From the NCBI GenBank assembly GCA_033558025.1, contig JAUCEF010000007.1, positions 6,324,001-6,388,000 of the forward strand: 64,000 nt of DNA. Direction: 5' to 3'. The stretch is from Phytophthora sp. 'mugwort'. Its lineage: Eukaryota; Oomycota; Peronosporomycetes; Peronosporales; Peronosporaceae. The notes beneath the pieces are model-generated. The model searched no databases. It was not told the DNA's origin and worked only from the letters and a program-made list of their open reading frames with translations. Position 1 is the stretch's first letter; each line of letters starts with the position of its first letter. Below are positions 31,285 through 43,331 of the stretch, piece by piece. Made by a program: the position numbers and the translations under genes.

Positions 31285-33779
31285 CTACTGCATGGTGAAT
31301 CCTGTGATTTCCATGTTGATGACGAGGGTGAGGTACGTGACGAGCTCTCCGTAAGAGCGGTAGACAGGCAAGTCGAGGCGGTTGAAGCACGTGTGTGCTT
31401 TCGGATAGAGGCCGGTAGATGGAGCGCCGACTGCCACTAGCTGAAGACCGAAGCGGCGGATGCGGCCGTCGTGGCTGAGCAATGCTCGGAAGCCTTCAGC
31501 TGGCACGCGAGAGGTGCCGGTGACGAATTGGAGTAGACGTGCACGCTCTTCCTGAGAAAACGCGCGCACGGCATTCCAGAACCACTGAACGACTTGGCGC
31601 TCTGAAGAGCCTGGTTTGTTGAAGCCTTGCTCAGCACGCACATACCGGATGTCCGTGTGGGATTCCCAGTCGGCGGCGTCGATTGATGGCACACCGCACA
31701 CAAGCAGTTCCAGTTCTTGGTAGTCGAAGACGGCCAGAAGTGTGCGTGGCAGGACGTCATACAGACCCTGCAGCAGTGCCTCGAGCTGTTCACGCACCCC
31801 ACCAAACATCTTATGTTTAAGTAGTAATGCTAGGTACTCGCCCTTGTTGGCGTCCGTCACGGGGATGTCTTTGCCGCCTTTTTTGAGCTCCTCCGTGATG
31901 ATCGAGCCATTATTTCCTCGCCGCTGCGCCGTGAAATCGAGTGCGAGTGCTTCGGCGCCCTCATTATCCCGAAGCCATAAGGCATGACGGTGGAGTTCTG
32001 CATCCAGGAATTCAAGGTCCGAGAAAGAGATCGGGACGCCTAACAGGTGTTTGAGAAGTGGCAGAGCTAAGTGCACTGTCAAGAGCTGGCCCTCCAGCAG
32101 GCATTTCGCCAGCAGACGTCCAACGAACTGAAAGCAGTGGAGATGGTCGCGATGGATTTCGCGGGAGTTGGGGTTAATCCAGTAGCCAGACTGATCGGCG
32201 TGCGTTCGCTGGAACAGTCCATAGCTCTCGTCAAAGAGCTGCTCACAAAGAAGCAGAACCCACTCACGCAGTAGACCACCCGCGTCTAAGCCGGGTTCGT
32301 CGATGAACTCGATTCGCAAACGCTGCCGGAGATCGGCGGCGGGGACCAGCATAAGCAAATGCATGGACTCACTCAGCACGGCCTCACGCCGTATCTTCAA
32401 GAGAAGGTGACCTTCATCCCATGGCACAGCTACTTTACCCAACTCTTTTAGAAACCACCGCACTTTTGTCTTGAACGGAAGAGCTGCAACTGATTCGAAA
32501 TCGATATAGTTGGTGGCCCGTGGGAATTCCTCGATATCGATCGCAGTCACCGCTGCTCGCTCATGCACAAGCGTATCCGCTGGTATCCATTCAGCTTGTC
32601 CTTGCTCATTAACGTGCCTCACATAGCCAACAGACTGCTGTGCTATCAATCCATCGTCCGTACTTGCCGCTGATGCTGTGAGACCGTCGTAGTTGACTGG
32701 ATTACAATAACCTCGGACGTTTGTGCGGATGGCAGGTGAGTACGTTCCGTCGGCATCAGCTGACACGACCATGGTTAGCTCTGTTTCCACGCCCAAATCT
32801 TCTCTGTTGCTGCGGCTAGTCCTGGTGAACGAAAGCGGGCTGATAGAGCCGTGAGATTCTTCATCGAAAGCATAGGCAGCAGGTGCCGACAATCGCTCGT
32901 TCTCCGATCCTTCACTACCAGTTAGCAGCAATGCTGCAGCTGTAGGCAAGCTGGCGCGGATATTCGATGCGAGTTGGCTGATCCGAGAAGGCTGGCAGTG
33001 GCCAACTCGCACCCAACGGAACTGACTGTCAGCAATTTGCTCGCGTTGCCACAAGTGACGTCGTCGGGCGCCTCGCTGGCGCTGATTCAGATTCATTTCA
33101 TTAAGTCTGCGAACATGAAAGGAGCGATTGCGCGCAGCAAGCGCTGCCTGCGACTCGACTGACTCACTGGGGAGTAGCTGGAACGACTTTTGCACTTGTT
33201 TACCACTCAGCGCTGGCGGCGCAGCCACGCTTTGCGAGATAACTGGAGTACAACGAAAAATAAGCACGAGAACGAAAGATAAAAAGGCATTTCCGCACGG
33301 TACGCACCTTCAGGCGTGCCGCACATGAGGCATTCTCTTTTCGCAGGGTGGTTTTCATGGTAACACACGGAGCACTGCCACTCCTCCTGCCCGTCCTGTA
33401 TGACACTATCCTCGAGCAAGTGTCTCTGCATGTTGTTGTTGTTGTTGTCGTCCTGTTGAAAATGCCGCACTCGACGTTGATGGACGCAGTACAGCATCAT
33501 GGACCCGCCAGCCAGCGCGATCACGACACCCAGGAACACGTAGAGGTAAAACTCGATGCCTGCCGCCCAAACGTCAGTCAGTGCGTGCATTGTATACCCC
33601 GCTACTGCTAGTTGCACCCACTCTGTCGCTGATGCGCCGACGAGTCCCCCATGCTTGTGTGTCCAGCAGTACTGCCCGAGAACGAGTCGTCCAAGCTCTC
33701 GTTGAGCCCACGCAGTAGTGCTCCAACGCCCTCCGCCATCCACCTTCCAACCCGACAGCGAGGAACTAAAGCGGAGCAC
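31285..33779 (-). CDS. Membrane-anchored HECT E3 ubiquitin ligase with RanBP2 zinc finger (two exons)
   Basis: Exons 33779-33308 and 33242-31285 are joined by a 65-bp intron; the protein is 809 residues. Near residues 75-95 is one membrane helix (IEFYLYVFLGVVIALAGGSM). An Asn-repeat (NNNNN) and a RanBP2 zinc finger (EEWQCSVCYHENH ... CLMCG) follow at about 125-155. The middle is Ser/Glu-rich. The HECT domain covers about residues 440-809, with IEFIDEPGLDAGGLLREW, FVGRLLAKCLLEGQ and the active-site cysteine in KAHTCFNRLDLP (Cys776, 34 residues from the end). HECT ligases form a thioester with ubiquitin and choose the substrate. The start is uncertain: a longer or differently spliced 5' end upstream of 33779 is possible, since a second minus-strand frame is also open there. 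Confidence 0.87.
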
Positions 33780-34004
33780 AGCAGTGGATCAAAGAAATAA
33801 TCAACGTCTCCAAAGTCGTTTCCTTCTGGCTGTAGCGATCTACGCGGTTGGGCCTCATCAATCGTCGCGCCGTAGCCGTTACATCGAACAGCTTCAACAT
33901 CAAGCAATCTAACGTTAATCATTTTACGTTGCTTCACAGAATTATGTTGCTCAAACCTCGATTTTAGCAACTCAATTCGTGACACCAGCAAGACCGAAGC
34001 AGTC

Positions 34005-36480
34005 ATGGCGGACTCCGCGCTGCCTCCGGCTCCGACGCCCCCTGCGCCGTCCTCGCCGCCACCGCCGCCCCCACCACACTCATCACCGTCTCCGGTGCCC
34101 CCTGCCACGCCAACCAATCCCAAAAAGCCCTTAAAAACGACGCCAAAAGCCCGCAGAATAGCGCGCACACCCCCTGTGCTTAGCCTCTCCACCCCGGACG
34201 TCAACTCGAAGTCTAAGAGCGACCAAAGCTCGAGCTTCTCATCTCCATTACCACCCTGTCCTGAAGACCTGCCGGCGCCGCCCCCGCCTTCTTGCACGCC
34301 GCCAAAGTACCGCCCGCTGGAGGAGAACGACGACGATACGCGTAGTGTAGAGAGCGCGGACGAGCCCGCAGAGCCCCAGAGCTTCCCGACGCCGCCCCCG
34401 CCGCCTTCTCCACCTGTTGCGAGTCCATTGGGCACACCGCCGCCCCCTCCACCACCGCCGTACTCCCCTCCCAACGTGAAGATCGCTGTGGACTTGTCTG
34501 GAGCTCTGGAGAGTGCAGTGCAGACCACGAAAGAGGAGGCTGAAGCGCCTCCGCTACCGCCCGAGACGCCTAGAGAGAGGGAGGAAAGCGATGGAGAGGA
34601 TGGAGATGACGAGCGGGAGGAAACAGGCAGCGCCACGGATCTGACAGCGCTGCCTGAGGCCTCTTCGTCGTCGGTCATCGCGTCCATGCGGAGTGCAGTG
34701 AGAGAACGAGAGATCATGGCTACGGAGACTGTCCAGGAAGTACCGGCCAAGAAACCAAGGTTTTATATTGGAGATATTGACAACTACAGCATCATTGACA
34801 AGGTCGGATCCGGGACGTATGGGTACGTTGAGTTTTCGGTGCGTTTTGAGTGTAGATGTTGACTGTGGCTTCTGTGTAGTGAGGTGTTTAAGTGCCAACA
34901 TAAAGTGACGAAGGATATTGTGGCACTAAAGAAGCTGCGACCGAATGTCGAGAAGAATGGGGTGCGTTGTTTTGCTGTATGGGCTGAGGTATGCACTTGC
35001 TCATCTTAACATTGATTCGTCGCGCAAATGCAGTTTCCAGTGACTTCTATTCGTGAGATGAAGATCCTTAAGTACCTCAAGCACCCGAACATTTTGGAAC
35101 TGAAGGAAATCGTTTCATCCAGTGGTAAGTTGATCGCTGCCACTTTTCTTTTCCAGAGAGATTAATTAAATGCTGTGCTTGCGCTTCGTGCTTCATACAT
35201 TGCAGCTCCACCTAAAGAAGGCAAGAGACCGCCGCTGTATTTTGCGTTCGAGTACATGGAGCACGATCTCTCGGGATTACTGAATCACCCACGCGTGAAG
35301 TTCACACGCACACAGATCCAGTGTTATATGCGGCAGCTACTCATAGGCATCGCGTTCATGCACCGCAACAAGATTATTCATCGCGATATTAAGGCTTCTA
35401 ACCTGCTGCTCAACAACCAAGGTATGTTGAAGGTGGGCGATTTCGGCCTCTCGAGGTTTTGGAATGAGGTGAACGCCAAGGCTGGAAGGTACACAAACAA
35501 GGTCGTCACCCTTTGGTACCGACCGCCGGAGCTTCTGATGGGCTCGACGTCGTACGATTTTTCGGTGGATAATTGGTCAATTGGCTGCATCTTCGGCGAA
35601 CTGTTGTTGGGGAAGCCCATCTTACAGGGCAAAACCGAAATCGAACAGGTTTGAGTCTTTGATGTCGGTTTCAATTCGCAAGAATGAGATACTTAAGGCT
35701 AATTTGTTGCAAATGGTATTTGTGCTATGCAGCTTCAGTTGATATTTGGACTTTGCGGCATGCCGACAGAGGAAACCTGGCCTGGATTCTTTAAACTACC
35801 AGGGGCTGAGAGTTTTCAGATGGACGACAAATACGTTTGCCCATTGCGCGAGCGATTTAAAAAGTGATTTGCTGCTTGACCAGGGCAATGCGGCCTCATA
35901 TGCAAGCACTGACTATGATGTCTGGTTTGGTTTTGGCTTTGTAGTTTCCCGCCACACGCAGTCGATCTGCTAGAAAAGCTATTGCAGCTAGACCCTGCCA
36001 AGCGCATCACGGCAGCAGAAGCTATGGATCACGACTACTTCTGGCGTGTCCAAACTTGCAAGCCACGCGAGTAAGTTACTTGCGGCAAACCTTTTTCAAG
36101 CCCAGAACGAAACTAATCACCGTTTGCATGGTAGTTTACCGAAGTTCTGCGTGTCGTCCACGCACGAGTACCAGTCTAAGAAGCGCCACCACGAAGAGAT
36201 GACAGCAGCGGCAAACGGTGGCAACGCGAAGAACAGCGACCAGCACCGTAATGGGCGCCAGCGAGGCGACCGCAGCGGATACCGCGAGCGGAACGACCAC
36301 TACCGCAGCGGAGCCCACTATCACAGCCGCTCGGATCGTAGCAGACCCTACCGTCCGCACCGTCCCAACAGCGACTACTACGATCGAGATCGCGATCGTA
36401 GCCGAAGCCGAAGCCGGAGCCGCGAGCGCCGAGATCGCCGCGACCGCGGCGCTAATGCGCAGCACACTTTTAAGCAATAG
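34005..36480 (+). CDS. CDK9/CDK12-type cyclin-dependent kinase (seven exons)
   Basis: Exons are 34005-34822, 34880-34961, 35034-35124, 35206-35648, 35733-35863, 35945-36070 and 36135-36480 (678 residues; all phases agree). Residues 1-255 are a proline-rich and acidic tail. The kinase domain starts near 261 with a glycine loop ([11 protein letters not shown]) and Lys290 (VALKK). The cyclin helix is [12 protein letters not shown], the catalytic loop is [10 protein letters not shown] (Asp391), then DFGLSR and the activation loop [14 protein letters not shown]. The C-terminus is rich in R/S/D ([16 protein letters not shown]). CDK12/13/CTK1 and CDK9 phosphorylate Ser2 of the RNA polymerase II tail; the RS-like and proline-rich ends favour the CDK12 type. 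It is divergent from the HECT gene, with about 225 bases between start codons. Confidence 0.92.
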
Positions 36481-36486
36481 GCAGAT

Positions 36487-36985
36487 CGACCTATTGCTAA
36501 ATCATCTTCTTGAATCATATAACTATCAAAAATTAAAGGTTCATCGGAAAATTTTTCAAATACCTTTTGTATTTACTAATGCTTCTTTAATTTTAGTAAT
36601 AGATTAAAAAAATTAATAAATTCAAAAATATTCAAATACCCGGTGTATTTCAAACAAAACAAAACAAAACAAATTTTACATAAGGAATTTATATAATTTA
36701 AAAAACTTGACTTAATTTATTTGAGTCCAAAATCTAGAGGAAAATTAATAAGAAGTGCTGGAACATTCGCACAATTAATTCAGAAAATTGATAATAAATA
36801 TGCTCGAATTCGTTTAAATTCTGGTGAATTAAACCAACCATTATATACATCTCTCATAATATTTTCAACACTATTAAAAGCTAAATCAATGTGTGGACTT
36901 TATCTGTTGAAAATCAAATTGTAATTATTTATTTAGGTGTACGTGGTTTCTTAGATAAAATTGCTAAAGTAAAGTTCAATTAAAT
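36487..36985 (+). other. Nuclear mitochondrial DNA insertion (NUMT) with rpl2 and atp1 pieces
   Basis: The composition drops sharply to very AT-rich directly after the kinase stop codon. A frame at about 36720-36830 reads GKLIRSAGTFAQLIQKID and KYARIRLNSGEL, which is mitochondrial ribosomal protein L2 (rpl2). A second frame ending at 36983 reads SVENQIVIIYLGVRGFLDKI, the C-terminus of mitochondrial ATP synthase alpha (atp1). The two genes are fused out of order with an extra stretch between, so this is a patchwork NUMT. It occupies the expected 3' UTR of the kinase. Confidence 0.75.
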
Positions 36986-37450
36986 TAATGTTTAGAATAG
37001 AACCTTCTCCAGAGACCAAGTAATGATCATTATCAATGCAGTGCGCAACACGCGTAGTGGAAGCAAATTTGTGCTCGCGGAGATCACCGTTGGCCGCAAA
37101 GTCGTATCGGCAGCATTACAGACAACGACGCATAAATCCGGCACCGCTGAATGCCATCCCCCATAGTAACGGAAGATTCACTGCACCCGACAAAAAATAC
37201 GGCACGTACAAATATAAAGGCGTGATTGGTAGAATACTGTATAGCATTATTAAGTAGAAGAAAACAAAGGATCATGCGGTCCGATAAAAAGTGCTTTGAT
37301 TAGACTGAAACCTCAGGATGGTGAGGAATTGCCTTTTTAAAGCTACGATTATTGCATGACTTAATTGCACGGAGGCGTTTTTCTTTTGCGGTGCCTCCGC
37401 TGTGTCTAGCATTATTTTTTCCCCTTATCTTCGCTTTAAAGTTGTTCCCA

Positions 37451-38660
37451 TTAACCGACGTCAAGAGGTTGACAAACCGACGTACTGTTCGGTGGTAATG
37501 GGACTACAATAGCGTTAGCTTCCTCTACTACAACCCGCTGCCCTTCCTCCGAAACATGACACTCAAAGCTGTCAAGGAGAAGAATAGCGGTGCCATCTAT
37601 TTCATATTTTAACAACTTTTCTGCATATAGCTTCCAAATGTCCTTGTCCATCCGTGCGTTTTCTTAAACTGCGTGAAATCCATGTCCATCCGGCTATGTT
37701 TCTAGCTCGTCCTGCTCAATTTTCCCACCAGGAACACCGCCTACAACAAATAGAATTGGGATTTTTTCCCCTAACATTCATAATAATATCACAGAATATT
37801 AATAAATTATAAAAACATAATTAGCAAATAAAATAAATTACCATCATCTCGAACAGTCAGAATAGCATTCAATCGACCCGCGTGTTTGTCCATTCCCAAA
37901 AGCGTGCTGAGTCTGCGCCCCGTCAGTGCCCAGCTCTTGGTCGGCAGCATATCGAACATAATGGCGGTTTCGTCAACGTTCAATATGCCGCCACCTTCGT
38001 GGCGGTGGCGGCATATTGAACGTTGACGAAACCGCCATTATGTTCGATATGATGCCGTACTTAGCCCAAAAGTCTAGTGAAAAAGCCGCCCGGACTTCTT
38101 CGAGCTCCTCAAGTGACTTGTTCGCAGCCTGCGGCGTCTGCGCAGAAAATCCACAACTTCAATACAATAAGACAAAGTAAAAACGTAATCATGGTAAATT
38201 AGCATTAAATTGAATTTAATCAATATGTACGTACCGGTTTGCTATACACTGCACCATGCGCTCAAGTGAGACCTCACGGTTCTCGTTGCCATCGACATAG
38301 AGAGTCATCCAGCCCGGGAGAATCCTCCACATGAATTCAATCATTCTAGAGGTTGAAAGAACCTAACGTGTACAGTTTAAAAATACAAAAATAAATTATT
38401 AATAAGATAGTCACAATTTCCGTTAATTAGGTCAATAGTAATAATATATAAGCTTACGGCTTCGTCCCGTCGAACGTCTTTCATGTAGGTTACAAGGGAA
38501 GGACTTCAGGAAAAAAAGTTCCTTTCGTCCCTGGCCTTTCAAAGGCTTCGACGATGCATTGCCCTTGAATTCGCGGATGGCACTGGCTTGCTTGATGAGC
38601 GCTAACGCCTCGGGCTTCTTCTTAATGCTGAGGCTGCGCTTGGCGCGCGGCATTGCGAAA
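37451..38660 (-). pseudogene. Degenerate pogo-like transposase interrupted by a foldback
   Basis: On the minus strand the N-terminus starts near 38654 (MPRAKRSLSIKKKPEALALI). Next come SLEELEEVRAAFSLDFWAKYGI near 38100 and NVDETAIMFDMLPTKSWALT at about 37985-37930. The DDE C-terminus follows at 37651-37451 (AILLLDSFECHVSEEGQRVV and VVPLPPNSTSVCQPLDVG). A 48-bp inverted duplication (37948-38051) lies exactly between the FWAKYG and NVDETA parts. Stops and frame changes make it inactive. Confidence 0.65.
37948..38051. repeat. Perfect 48-bp foldback inverted duplication
   Basis: The arm at 37948-37995 (from CATATCGAACATAATGG to GCCGCCACC) is exactly reverse-complemented at 38004-38051, with an 8-base spacer. 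The arms encode the NVDETAIMFD region of the transposase on opposite strands. This is a local inverted copy of coding sequence and not a terminator or a TIR. Confidence 0.9.
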
Positions 38661-38757
38661 TGAGTAAGATTTGGTCGATCTCTAATGCAGCTTTTCTTAT
38701 TATTACCTGTTCGTAATTGGGTAAAATAAGTTTTACGGTACCTCTGCTCGGAAAATA

Positions 38758-38836
38758 ACGCACATTTCAAAACTGTTTTGCGCGACGCTCCGCCTCGTTC
38801 TTTATTCCGGCATAAAATATGCAAAGGTGCTCTCTT
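38758..38836 (-). repeat. Element end shared with 48757-48831
   Basis: On the minus strand the segment beginning GAGAGCACCTTTGCATATT, containing ACGAGGCGGAGC and ending TTTTGAAATGTGCG, matches the plus-strand segment at 48757-48831 with scattered differences. It lies about 100 bases upstream of the pogo-like transposase start, so it is probably that element's 5' end. Confidence 0.5.
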
Positions 38837-39451
38837 CCTAGCAAACGACCTGAAGGTTCTGACCGAAAAACTGCCACCACTAAGAAAATGGCGAGCTACG
38901 TCAGCTATGGCGTTTTTGTACCGCCTGCTCAATACTCCAATGCATTTAAATCGTTAGGAACAGCAGACGTTTCGGTGGGATATCCTGCAGCCTTTGCCAG
39001 GCACCTAGTGTAGAGGTCTTCATCACAAAATCAGTGTAGTAGGGTGCTTGTCAGCTCGCAGCAGCTTGTCCTTCTGCATGTGGCGCAGCGGAAACTTGTT
39101 ACCGCCGTCGTGCTTCAATAATGTCCTGCATGATGAGCTGCATTGAGAGAAAGGTCTTGTTTAGCGTCGAGAATGTCGTCTCTTGAAACGCACGTTCCAC
39201 CTCGCGAATGAGCTCCTGCGTTTTGCGCGCACCGTGGTAGACTGTAGCAACTGTATGAAGTTGAAGAAGCTGCAATCTAGCGCATTCAGGTCTGGGCTCG
39301 GCGCGGAGTGATACCAGTTAAGTTTCAGTTATCTATCGACCTACTCCAATAATCTATTGGGACGCGTTGCAGCCTTCCATCCAGTGACGTTTGTAAGTTG
39401 GGCTTCAAATAACACCAGAACAATTCTTCTCATTCCCATTTTACCTAGGAC

Positions 39452-40960
39452 GTGCACGAAACTCCAAGATGCTCGCTGCTTCCGTGTCTGCGCGCTAACA
39501 GCCCCAACACCTTCATTAACAAGCAGGTTGCCGACTTTTACTTGCGGCCGTGCCGCGACCATTACGATAAAGTTATACTCGAATACTTTCGCTGTCGATG
39601 CGGCGTGGTCCGGAAGCGTGTCACCCGCAGATGCTACACGAAATTGATGCACGCGAGCACACCAGCTTCACCGAAGAGATGCTAGCAGCAACGCCCTGTG
39701 AGATGGGTTCTGTAGTGTGTACGTTCGCCAATCCGCTCAAAACCTTTTCGGCTGGCTGGAGTGGCTCGTCAAGTGTAACTGCCGCTCTCGTTTTGCTTAA
39801 GCGAGCTGGCTCGACGTGTTCGCGTGGTACGAAGCGGACGATGAAGTCCGGTGTCCACTGCTTTGTATGCTCCACTCGTCAACGGCGAGGCCGATGACCT
39901 GTCAGCAACCATCCATCGCCTCTCCTTGGCGACGATGCTAGCTCGCGACTTCGACAAGCGGGTGGAAGTGTCTATTTCTGGTAGGCGACAACTGCTCCAT
40001 CAACCGCCGCCTTGCCACATTGATGGGGGTCCCGCTAGTCGGGTGCGCAAGCCGCCGGCTACCAGAGTTGCGAAACAAAGACTCAGTGACTGTTATGCAG
40101 ACCTAGATTTGGTGCAGTCGATGATGCTGAAGCTGCGTACTTTGACGCAATCTGCCAAACTCCAGTACGGTGTGTGCCCTCTCACGAAATATTGGTTCCT
40201 TTTGACGGCTAAATCTGATATTTTGCATATTGATATGGCTACAGGCTCAGGACAAACGTCGAGTATTCATTCGCCAGCATACCCGCTGGGGTTCAACATT
40301 TGCGATGCTCAATCGTTATTTCGAGCTCCCCTTCCTGGACGCAGAGGACGAAGAGCTGGCCGAGCTGTTGCCATCAGTGGCGTCCAAGCGCCGATTGCTT
40401 GCCCTTCTTCGTGAGCTGAGTGACTTGGAGTCTGTTCCAAGGCGCTGCAAGAGTCGAATGTGAATCTCTCGATGTCCGAGTATGGTTCGACGGCCTCATC
40501 GCGTCGAAGCCCTCTTATGGTCGCTATATCGGCAAGTCAATCACTTTTAATGCTCTAGGTATGCCTCATTATGATTAAATTGTTTATTGAATGCCAGTCC
40601 GCGACCTGATATTGCGCACAGCCCCATTTCGAGGCCGGATGCATTCGAGTCCTACGAGGCCAAGATGGACGCCTGACCTGCCGGAAAGGCCGCACTGTAG
40701 AGTTTCCGTGCAGTTTCGCCGACGCACGAAGGGCTAGAGGAGGAAGCAGATGAAGATCCAGCTTCATTTGTGGAGCGGCTGCAGAAGCGTCGGGGCCTCG
40801 AAGAGCAACGGCCGGAGTCTACCTGCTCGGGTCAATTTCCCGACGTCAGACGTGGTCGAGCGATTTTTCAGTGTCGCTCCTAATACGTTCAGGCAGCGCT
40901 GCCGCTCGTGATTTGAATCTTTCACTTTGCAATTTATTTGAAAACCTGGTCACATCAGCC
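39452..40960 (+). pseudogene. Degenerate hAT transposase
   Basis: The plus strand holds an N-terminal BED-like zinc region (NTFINKQVADFYLRPCRDHY, with YFRCRCGVVRK) at 39500-39640 and WLEWLVKCN-like residues near 39760. A middle part at 40230-40463 has TRWGSTFAMLNRYFEL and SKRRLLALLRELSDLESV. The hAT C-terminal dimerisation motif SDVVERFFSVA lies near 40850. The order fits a hAT family repeated in oomycetes, but several frames and stops are involved, so it is dead. Confidence 0.65.
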
Positions 40961-40999
40961 TGCAGTCTTCTGAAGGCCTGCCTACATCGCCACTACTGA

Positions 41000-41600
41000 T
41001 GAAGTCTACTGATGAAGTGCGCCCGAGCTGAAAAGCCATGGATCCATGCTCCGTCTGTAAACTGCAAGTGCATCACATGCGCTCCAATGACCTCTACGAT
41101 CGAGGCAACATCGCTATGCGATACGTTTGCTAGTAATATTTAGATGACGATTTCCGACGACGAAGCCACTCATGCTGCTCAGGTGGTCGATGTAGCCATT
41201 CAGTAGTCGATATGCAGTAGTTCGACAGTACTATACTAAGTAGTACTATTTTTGTGGTAGCACAGAAGACAGAAATGGAGTTACTGTTACTGCAGTAGTT
41301 CAAATCGCAATAACTACTGGCAGTGGTGCTGAAAAAGTGCCAGTACTACTGATCCTTGCTCATGGTTGAGCTGGTGAAACTGGATTACTCGCTCAATTCA
41401 ATACGTCTGGGCCAAATGGCTGGCTTGTAAAAAAAAACTTAAAGCTATACTATACCACTGCTGACCATCCTTGCCACTACGCTCGAAGAAGCTCGACAAT
41501 GTGTAACAGATTTCTCGAGAATGGTTTGCGTTTGGGATCCCCTTGACGAACACTTGGCAACGTCAAGGTGCTTCTCGGGCATGTAGCGTGGGGGACTTGA
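41000..41600. other. Unannotated stretch
   Basis: No gene recognised. It contains irregular AGTA/ACTACTG-type simple repeats around 41200-41360. Confidence 0.4.
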
Positions 41601-41610
41601 GACTATTCAC

Positions 41611-41914
41611 TTTCTCGAGGGGCGGTCCGTCTTGCCAAACGTGGGCTCGACAAGCGACTTGCTGCGGCCGTTGCCGATGTAGTTCTTGACGAAGCCGCTG
41701 GTGTTGCACTTAATCGAGTCCAGTCTTCCTGGCGTCGTCTTCGTGCGTCCGACGGACGTCCAGAAGAACATGTTCAAGGCGAGGCCGAGACTAAGTCCGC
41801 CATTGTTGGCGTCGTCACGCGCATTGACCGGCTCAACTACATTACGAAATACAACGACCACTATCATCCGTCAAGCCCACGTTTAGCTATCGGCCACGAC
41901 GTAGCCGTTCTCGT
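41611..41914 (+). other. Unrecognised open stretch
   Basis: The plus strand stays open for about 110 codons with protein-like composition (RGLDKRLAAAVADVVLDEAA, TRIDRLNYITKYNDHYHPSS) but has no Met at its head and resembles no family I know. It lies between hAT ruins, so it may be another transposon fragment. Confidence 0.25.
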
Positions 41915-42374
41915 GCATACAGGGCCCAGAAGTAGTTACCTCGAGTGGTCAGGCCTTGGTAACCTTTAGCGTTGCAGCGACAGCGGAACATCACGAGCTT
42001 CAGTAGAGCGTCCCTCCTTGCCAACAAGGTGACACACATGCAGAAATTACTCCTGGTCGCCTGTCTGGGCGATCTGTTGAGCGCTTGGGAGTGAAGTCGA
42101 AACCAATGCTCTCGACCTGGTAGGGCGTAGTCGGTTCTCGTCGTTTCGGTTATCCAGCCTCGACCAGGACATTGCCGACTACTCGAGTAGTACAGGTCCT
42201 GGTAGCACACACCTCTTCTTGCACCACAAATTTATTCGTTTCTTGTACCTGTAGCACTCACCACCAGGGTTCCCAATAATGGCATTAAGCGCATGTCAAA
42301 CAAAAATTAGTTGCCCGTAAATTATGCGTTTAGAAACACGACACAACTTACTTACATAATGACCATTAATGTGA

Positions 42375-43331
42375 TTAATGGTTAATGTATACTGAAGTAG
42401 TTATATAGTCAATGCACTCGTGAACAGTTTGCGCGTCCCAGTAGTGCTCGTTCGTGCGAAGAAAGAAGATCATCTCTAACGATATCAGCAGCAGCGAATG
42501 GCGGTGTATCCCGTAAGTTGAACGAGCAACGCTGAAAAGACGCTCTTTTGATTCGAGATTGGAGGTATCGCGCCGACTTGGACATAGGCGCTCTTCTTCG
42601 ATCCGAGATGCGCCTTCTTGAGTACTGACGCCGCAAAAGCTTTCATGGTCGGAGGTACCAAAGTCGATATCGGGGGCTGCCTCAGGAAATGGGTGCACAG
42701 TTTGCTTTTCTTGGCGACTCAAAAGGTGCTGCTGATCAAGCTGGATCTTGACGCAAGCTGACCCAAAATCAGGACTAGCCACGATGGACCCCGTAGCACG
42801 TATAAGTCATTTAGTACCGTTAAAAACTAAAATTATAACAGTAAAAGGGAAAACAATAATACGTACCCCGATGGGCGCTTTAAAGATGGGTTGTCTTTGA
42901 GGCATTTCGACTGAAATATTTTCCTACGCCGCTTTAGTGACCTTAAGCATATCGGCGGTAAGTGTTTCAGAGCAAGTTTCGCTGAGATTTGTATACCTGC
43001 AATGCACTTAGTGCATGTAAGAACTAATCACATAGACAGCAGTACTTTACCTTCTTGTCCTCTTCTGCTCGCCAAAACTAAAAGGCAGGTTACTGAAAAC
43101 TGTCCTCTCAAGCCATCCAAAGCGGTTCTGCACTTTTTTGTTGAGCCACGGCAGCATCGACTCAGTCTCCCTGGGGCCAGCAGCTAGCATATAGGCCTCA
43201 AAGTTGGGATGTTTTAAGCCGAATATGCTGGTTAAGATTCGTCGTCCTTCTTCCTTCAGCCTGTTTCGTGAACATTGGAGCAGATCTTGCGTATGTAGTA
43301 GCAGGTTGCTTCTCCGTTGTCGTCTAGGCAT
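42375..43331 (-). pseudogene. Degenerate, internally deleted hAT transposase
   Basis: On the minus strand the N-terminal part (43331-43047) reads IFGLKHPNFEAYMLAAG and WLNKKVQNRFGWLERTVFSN. The C-terminal part (42782-42375) has the hAT dimerisation region SNLESKERLFSVARSTYGIH, LLLISLEMIFFLRTNEHYWD. The ~260 bases between them cannot hold the missing core, so the centre has been deleted. It is not the same lineage as the hAT ruin at 39.5 kb. Confidence 0.6.

Noticed and set aside
33608..34750. 380-codon minus-strand frame across the CDK N-terminus
   Set aside because: It is the Gly/Ser-rich antisense image of the proline-rich kinase N-terminus. Its downstream part could be a 5' exon of the HECT gene, but I could not find a clean splice into that frame.
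36136..36477. Ala/Val-rich frame antisense to the kinase tail
   Set aside because: It mirrors the Arg/Ser-rich C-terminus and has no independent support.
37948..38051. Transcription terminator or CRISPR-like repeat
   Set aside because: It is a single inverted copy of transposase coding sequence with no spacers or U-tract.
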